A stretch of DNA of 14,908 bases from Streptomycetaceae bacterium (lineage in GTDB: Bacteria; Actinomycetota; Actinomycetes; Nanopelagicales; Nanopelagicaceae). The position numbers and the translations under genes are program-made. The DNA lies in the NCBI GenBank assembly GCA_027490415.1, contig JAIXYD010000086.1:1-14908 (forward strand), read 5' to 3'. Below, one piece after another: positions 12,371-14,908 of the stretch. The notes beneath the pieces are model-generated. The model saw only the letters and a list, made by a program, of their open reading frames with translations. It did no database searches and was not told where the DNA came from. Each line of letters begins with the position of its first letter. The first letter of the stretch is position 1.

Positions 12371-14479
12371 ATGTTTATGCGACTCGGGTCTTTTATCGTT
12401 GGTCACCGCAAAAGCGTCCTTATCACCTACATCATTGCGATCCTTATTGCAGGTGGTATTGGCTCACTCTCATTCAGCAGACTTGACTCAGGTGGGTACT
12501 CAGATCTCAACTCTGAATCCGCTAAAGCCGCAAATTACATCACCGATACATTCAAGGTTGCTGATCCAGTTGCACTTCTTGTTGTTGATGCGGGTACACG
12601 CTCAGTCAATGATCCTGCAGTTATTGCAGAAGCTGCGTCTCTTGAGAAAGAAGTTGCAGCGACAAAAGGAATCAAGCGCACGCTTTCCTATTGGTCTGCA
12701 GGGGGCTCACCAACTCTGAAGTCCACCGATGGTCAGGCTGCATTCATATTTATATACGCAGATATCGAAAATTATGATTTTGATGGTTACGGTGCAGTTG
12801 GAAAAGTTATTGCTGAAAATTTTGATGGTGAATACAAATCACTTGAGGTCTATGCCGGTGGTGGTGCCGTAGTTACGGATGCAATCAACTCAAAAATTAA
12901 GACTGATCTTTTGTTGGCCGAAGGTATTGCCATTCCACTGACCTTTATCTTGCTCGCCTTCGTCTTCGGCGCACTCGTTGCATCAGCGATGCCGTTAGTC
13001 GTCGGCGTCGGTGCAATCCTCGGCTCATTCTTCTTTACATATCTATTAACTCTTGTCACAGATGTCAGCGTCTTTGCACTCAACCTCATCACCGGACTAG
13101 GCCTAGGACTAGGTATCGATTACGCCCTCTTAATCGTCAATCGATTCCGCGAAGAGATGCATAACGGAAAGAGTGTGGAAGAAAGTGCCATCATCACCGT
13201 CGGTACCGCTGGAAAGACAGTCTTCTACTCTGGCCTCACAGTGATGGTGACTTTAAGTGCTCTCCTGCTCTTCCCTCTTAACTTCCTCAAATCATTTGGC
13301 TATGCCGGAGTAATCGTCACGCTCTTTGCAATCTTTGGAGCACTCATCCCGCTACCTGCACTCTTGGCAATTCTTGGTAAGCGAGTTGATAAAGGTGTCA
13401 CACGCAAAAGCGGACTTGCACCAAAAGAAGATGGTCGTTGGGCAACAACTGCGCGCCTTGTAATGGCTCGCCCATTACCGGTTGTAGTTGCTTCACTTGC
13501 AATCTTGGTTGTGATGGCACTACCTATCGCCAACATCGCATTCGCTCAAGTTGATTCACGAGTACTTCCAGAATCAAACCGCGCAGCAATTAGTTCTGCA
13601 GTCGTTGAAGATCGATTCGCAAGCTTTGAGGGCAGTCCTATCGAAGTAATTCTTCCAAATGGTGCCGGGCGCGAGGATTCACTCAACACATTCTTAACGC
13701 AGGCAAAATCAGTTGAAGGAATTACACGCGTAGGAACTTTGGAATACGCGGGAGACGATATTCGTGTTCAAGTTATTCCTGGAACAAGTTCTAGATCACT
13801 TGATGCTGAAAGGCTCATTAAAGAGTTGCGTGCTCTAGATAAACCAGATGGACTACTTATTGGTGGAGCTGCTGCTGACTTCACCGATTCACAAGGTGGA
13901 ATCGCACGAACTCTTCCGTGGGCACTTGGCTGGATTGGTATTGCAGTATTTATTCTAATCTTTGTCTTTACAGGCTCAATTATCTTGCCGATTAAAGCAG
14001 TACTGCTCAATGGTCTTTCTCTCGTTGCAACACTTGGCGTGGTTACTTGGATCTTTATCGAAGGTAATCTCAAGTGGCTTGTCGGAGACTTCACGGTGAC
14101 AGGAACTCTTGATACCGGTTCGGTGATCTTGGTAGCAGTTGTTGTATTCGGATTATCTATGGACTACGAACTCTTCCTACTCTCAAGAATTAGAGAAGAG
14201 CACCTGCTAGGTAAATCAAATGTCGAAGCCGTGGCTACTGGTTTGCAACGATCAGCCCGAATCATTACTGCCGCAGCACTTCTACTTGCAGTTGTATTTG
14301 CCGCTTTCATCACCAGCGGAGTTACCTCAATCAAGATGCTTGGCTTTGGAGTCGCATTTGCAGTTCTTCTTGATGCCACTCTTGTGCGAGCACTCTTGGT
14401 ACCCGCACTCATGCGCCTCTTCGGAGAACGTAACTGGTGGGCTCCTAAGAGCTTGCGCAGATTTACTCTCACCCACTAA
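12371..14479 (+). CDS. MMPL-family RND transporter
   Basis: This 702-aa membrane protein belongs to the MMPL (mycobacterial membrane protein large) / YdfJ group of proton-driven RND exporters. It is built as two repeats. Each has a first helix (about 14-36 and 370-392), an extracytoplasmic loop (about 37-180 and 393-513) and a bundle of five helices. The proton-relay Asp-Tyr pairs are present in both halves: GLGIDYALLIVNRFREE (D250, Y251) and GLSMDYELFLLSRIREE (D598, Y599). Length and both ends are normal for the simpler bacterial members. The start is ATG 12371 or the ATG two codons later at 12377; no Shine-Dalgarno separates them. The substrate is unknown: lipids are exported by mycobacterial relatives and antibiotics are suggested for ActII-3 types. 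Confidence 0.92.
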   Translation: MFMRLGSFIVGHRKSVLITYIIAILIAGGIGSLSFSRLDSGGYSDLNSESAKAANYITDTFKVADPVALLVVDAGTRSVNDPAVIAEAASLEKEVAATKGIKRTLSYWSAGGSPTLKSTDGQAAFIFIYADIENYDFDGYGAVGKVIAENFDGEYKSLEVYAGGGAVVTDAINSKIKTDLLLAEGIAIPLTFILLAFVFGALVASAMPLVVGVGAILGSFFFTYLLTLVTDVSVFALNLITGLGLGLGIDYALLIVNRFREEMHNGKSVEESAIITVGTAGKTVFYSGLTVMVTLSALLLFPLNFLKSFGYAGVIVTLFAIFGALIPLPALLAILGKRVDKGVTRKSGLAPKEDGRWATTARLVMARPLPVVVASLAILVVMALPIANIAFAQVDSRVLPESNRAAISSAVVEDRFASFEGSPIEVILPNGAGREDSLNTFLTQAKSVEGITRVGTLEYAGDDIRVQVIPGTSSRSLDAERLIKELRALDKPDGLLIGGAAADFTDSQGGIARTLPWALGWIGIAVFILIFVFTGSIILPIKAVLLNGLSLVATLGVVTWIFIEGNLKWLVGDFTVTGTLDTGSVILVAVVVFGLSMDYELFLLSRIREEHLLGKSNVEAVATGLQRSARIITAAALLLAVVFAAFITSGVTSIKMLGFGVAFAVLLDATLVRALLVPALMRLFGERNWWAPKSLRRFTLTH

Positions 14480-14486
14480 CAGGGCT

Positions 14487-14492
14487 TACCCT
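14487..14492 (+). promoter_or_regulatory. Probable -10 element for a leaderless purU transcript
   Basis: TACCCT stands 6 bases before the purU ATG, in the 19-base gap after the MMPL gene, and there is no Shine-Dalgarno. It matches the hexamer and spacing upstream of pmt. Readthrough from the MMPL gene is also possible because no terminator is visible between them. Confidence 0.4.
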
Positions 14493-14498
14493 TAGGCC

Positions 14499-14908
14499 AT
14501 GGATCTCATCGCCACCCTGCAATGCGCAGATCAACCTGGAATCGTTCACGCGATGACCAGTGCGGTTCTGGCATGCGGTGGAAACATTATTGAAAACCAG
14601 CAATTCACAGATGAACCAACTAATACCTTTGTCATGCGCACTCGCTTTGAAACAAGTCAAGGAATTGATGCAGCTCGTATGAGCCTCAATGAAGGGCTAG
14701 GTAAGTTTTCACCAAGCCTTCACATCCGCCCAACCCAAAGTAAACCTCGTGCACTCGTACTTGTAACCAAAGAGAGCCACTGTCTACGCGATCTGCTCTA
14801 TCTGCTCGAACTTGGCGAACTTCCGATTGAAATTCCGGTAGTTGTTTCAAATCACGAAGATTTGCGCACACTTGTTGAATCCCACGGCTTCACATTTATC
14901 CATCTGCC
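14499..14908 (+). CDS. purU: Formyltetrahydrofolate deformylase PurU (5' part)
   Basis: PurU hydrolyses 10-formyl-THF to formate and THF, balancing the one-carbon pool or supplying formate to formate-dependent purine synthesis. The gene runs off the right edge; 136 codons are visible with no stop. Residues 1 to about 80 form an N-terminal ACT domain (IATLQCADQPGIVHAMTSAV, then GGNIIENQQFTD and NTFVMRTRFE). The formyltransferase domain begins at about residue 84 with SKPRALVLVTKESHCLRDLL and continues through ELPIEIPVVVSNHEDL. This order and spacing is diagnostic for PurU and distinguishes it from PurN, which lacks the ACT domain. The catalytic Asn-His-Asp residues lie beyond the window, so activity cannot be checked. 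Confidence 0.92.
   Translation, partial: MDLIATLQCADQPGIVHAMTSAVLACGGNIIENQQFTDEPTNTFVMRTRFETSQGIDAARMSLNEGLGKFSPSLHIRPTQSKPRALVLVTKESHCLRDLLYLLELGELPIEIPVVVSNHEDLRTLVESHGFTFIHL

Noticed and set aside
13097..13113. Three CTAGG repeats at exact six-base spacing
   Set aside because: They encode the conserved Gly-Leu repeat before the first Asp-Tyr of the MMPL transporter, so coding explains them.
1..14908. CRISPR arrays, tRNA genes, insertion sequences, phage or toxin-antitoxin genes
   Set aside because: I looked for repeated units, cloverleaf-like segments and transposase motifs and saw none; the window is core chromosome.

Overview
The window looks like part of a small, gene-dense genome of an uncultured-type Actinobacteriota. 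Base composition is moderate by eye (mid-40s % GC, not computed), gaps between genes are mostly under 70 bases, and several starts are GTG. The gene content is strongly actinobacterial: an FmdB/Ruc zinc ribbon, 5-FCL, Glp, RimJ, SepX/GlpR, a PMT mannosyltransferase divergent from rsmI, a FadE25-type dehydrogenase and a fused CopD-CtaG. From memory this resembles a compacted version of the M. tuberculosis Rv0991c-Rv1010 region. Freshwater Nanopelagicales (acI) are a plausible host, but that is inference.

Layout. Bases 13-4127 (minus) hold a translation/RNA-modification operon read rsmI > metG > tatD > ksgA, with gaps or overlaps of 4 to 8 bases. The resuscitation factor gene rpfB, often found between tatD and ksgA, is absent. 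Bases 4187-5452 (plus) encode a protein O-mannosyltransferase divergent from rsmI. Bases 5459-7809 (minus) hold glp > rimJ > glpR, the gephyrin-like cell-division module of actinobacteria. Bases 7853-8410 (plus) encode 5-formyltetrahydrofolate cyclo-ligase. Bases 8407-11903 (minus) hold copC-like > copD-ctaG fusion > acyl-CoA dehydrogenase. Bases 12030-12233 (plus) encode the FmdB/Ruc zinc ribbon. Bases 12230-12343 (minus) hold a probable 37-aa small gene. Bases 12371-14479 (plus) encode an MMPL/RND exporter, and purU (plus) starts at 14499 and runs off the end.

How the genes relate. Glp and GlpR form a candidate FtsZ-linked divisome module. This Glp is heavily reduced: a whole MoeA domain is missing in frame and the molybdopterin loops are degenerate, so it reads as a division scaffold and not an enzyme. 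The CopC-like protein contains no histidine or cysteine, so it cannot be a classical copper carrier, although it is coupled to an intact CopD-CtaG cytochrome-oxidase assembly protein. 5-FCL and PurU both act on the formyl-folate pool. PMT could mannosylate exported Ser/Thr/Pro-rich linkers such as the one in the CopC-like protein.

No tRNA, rRNA, CRISPR array, insertion sequence or phage gene was seen. No stretch over 300 bases lacks a gene.
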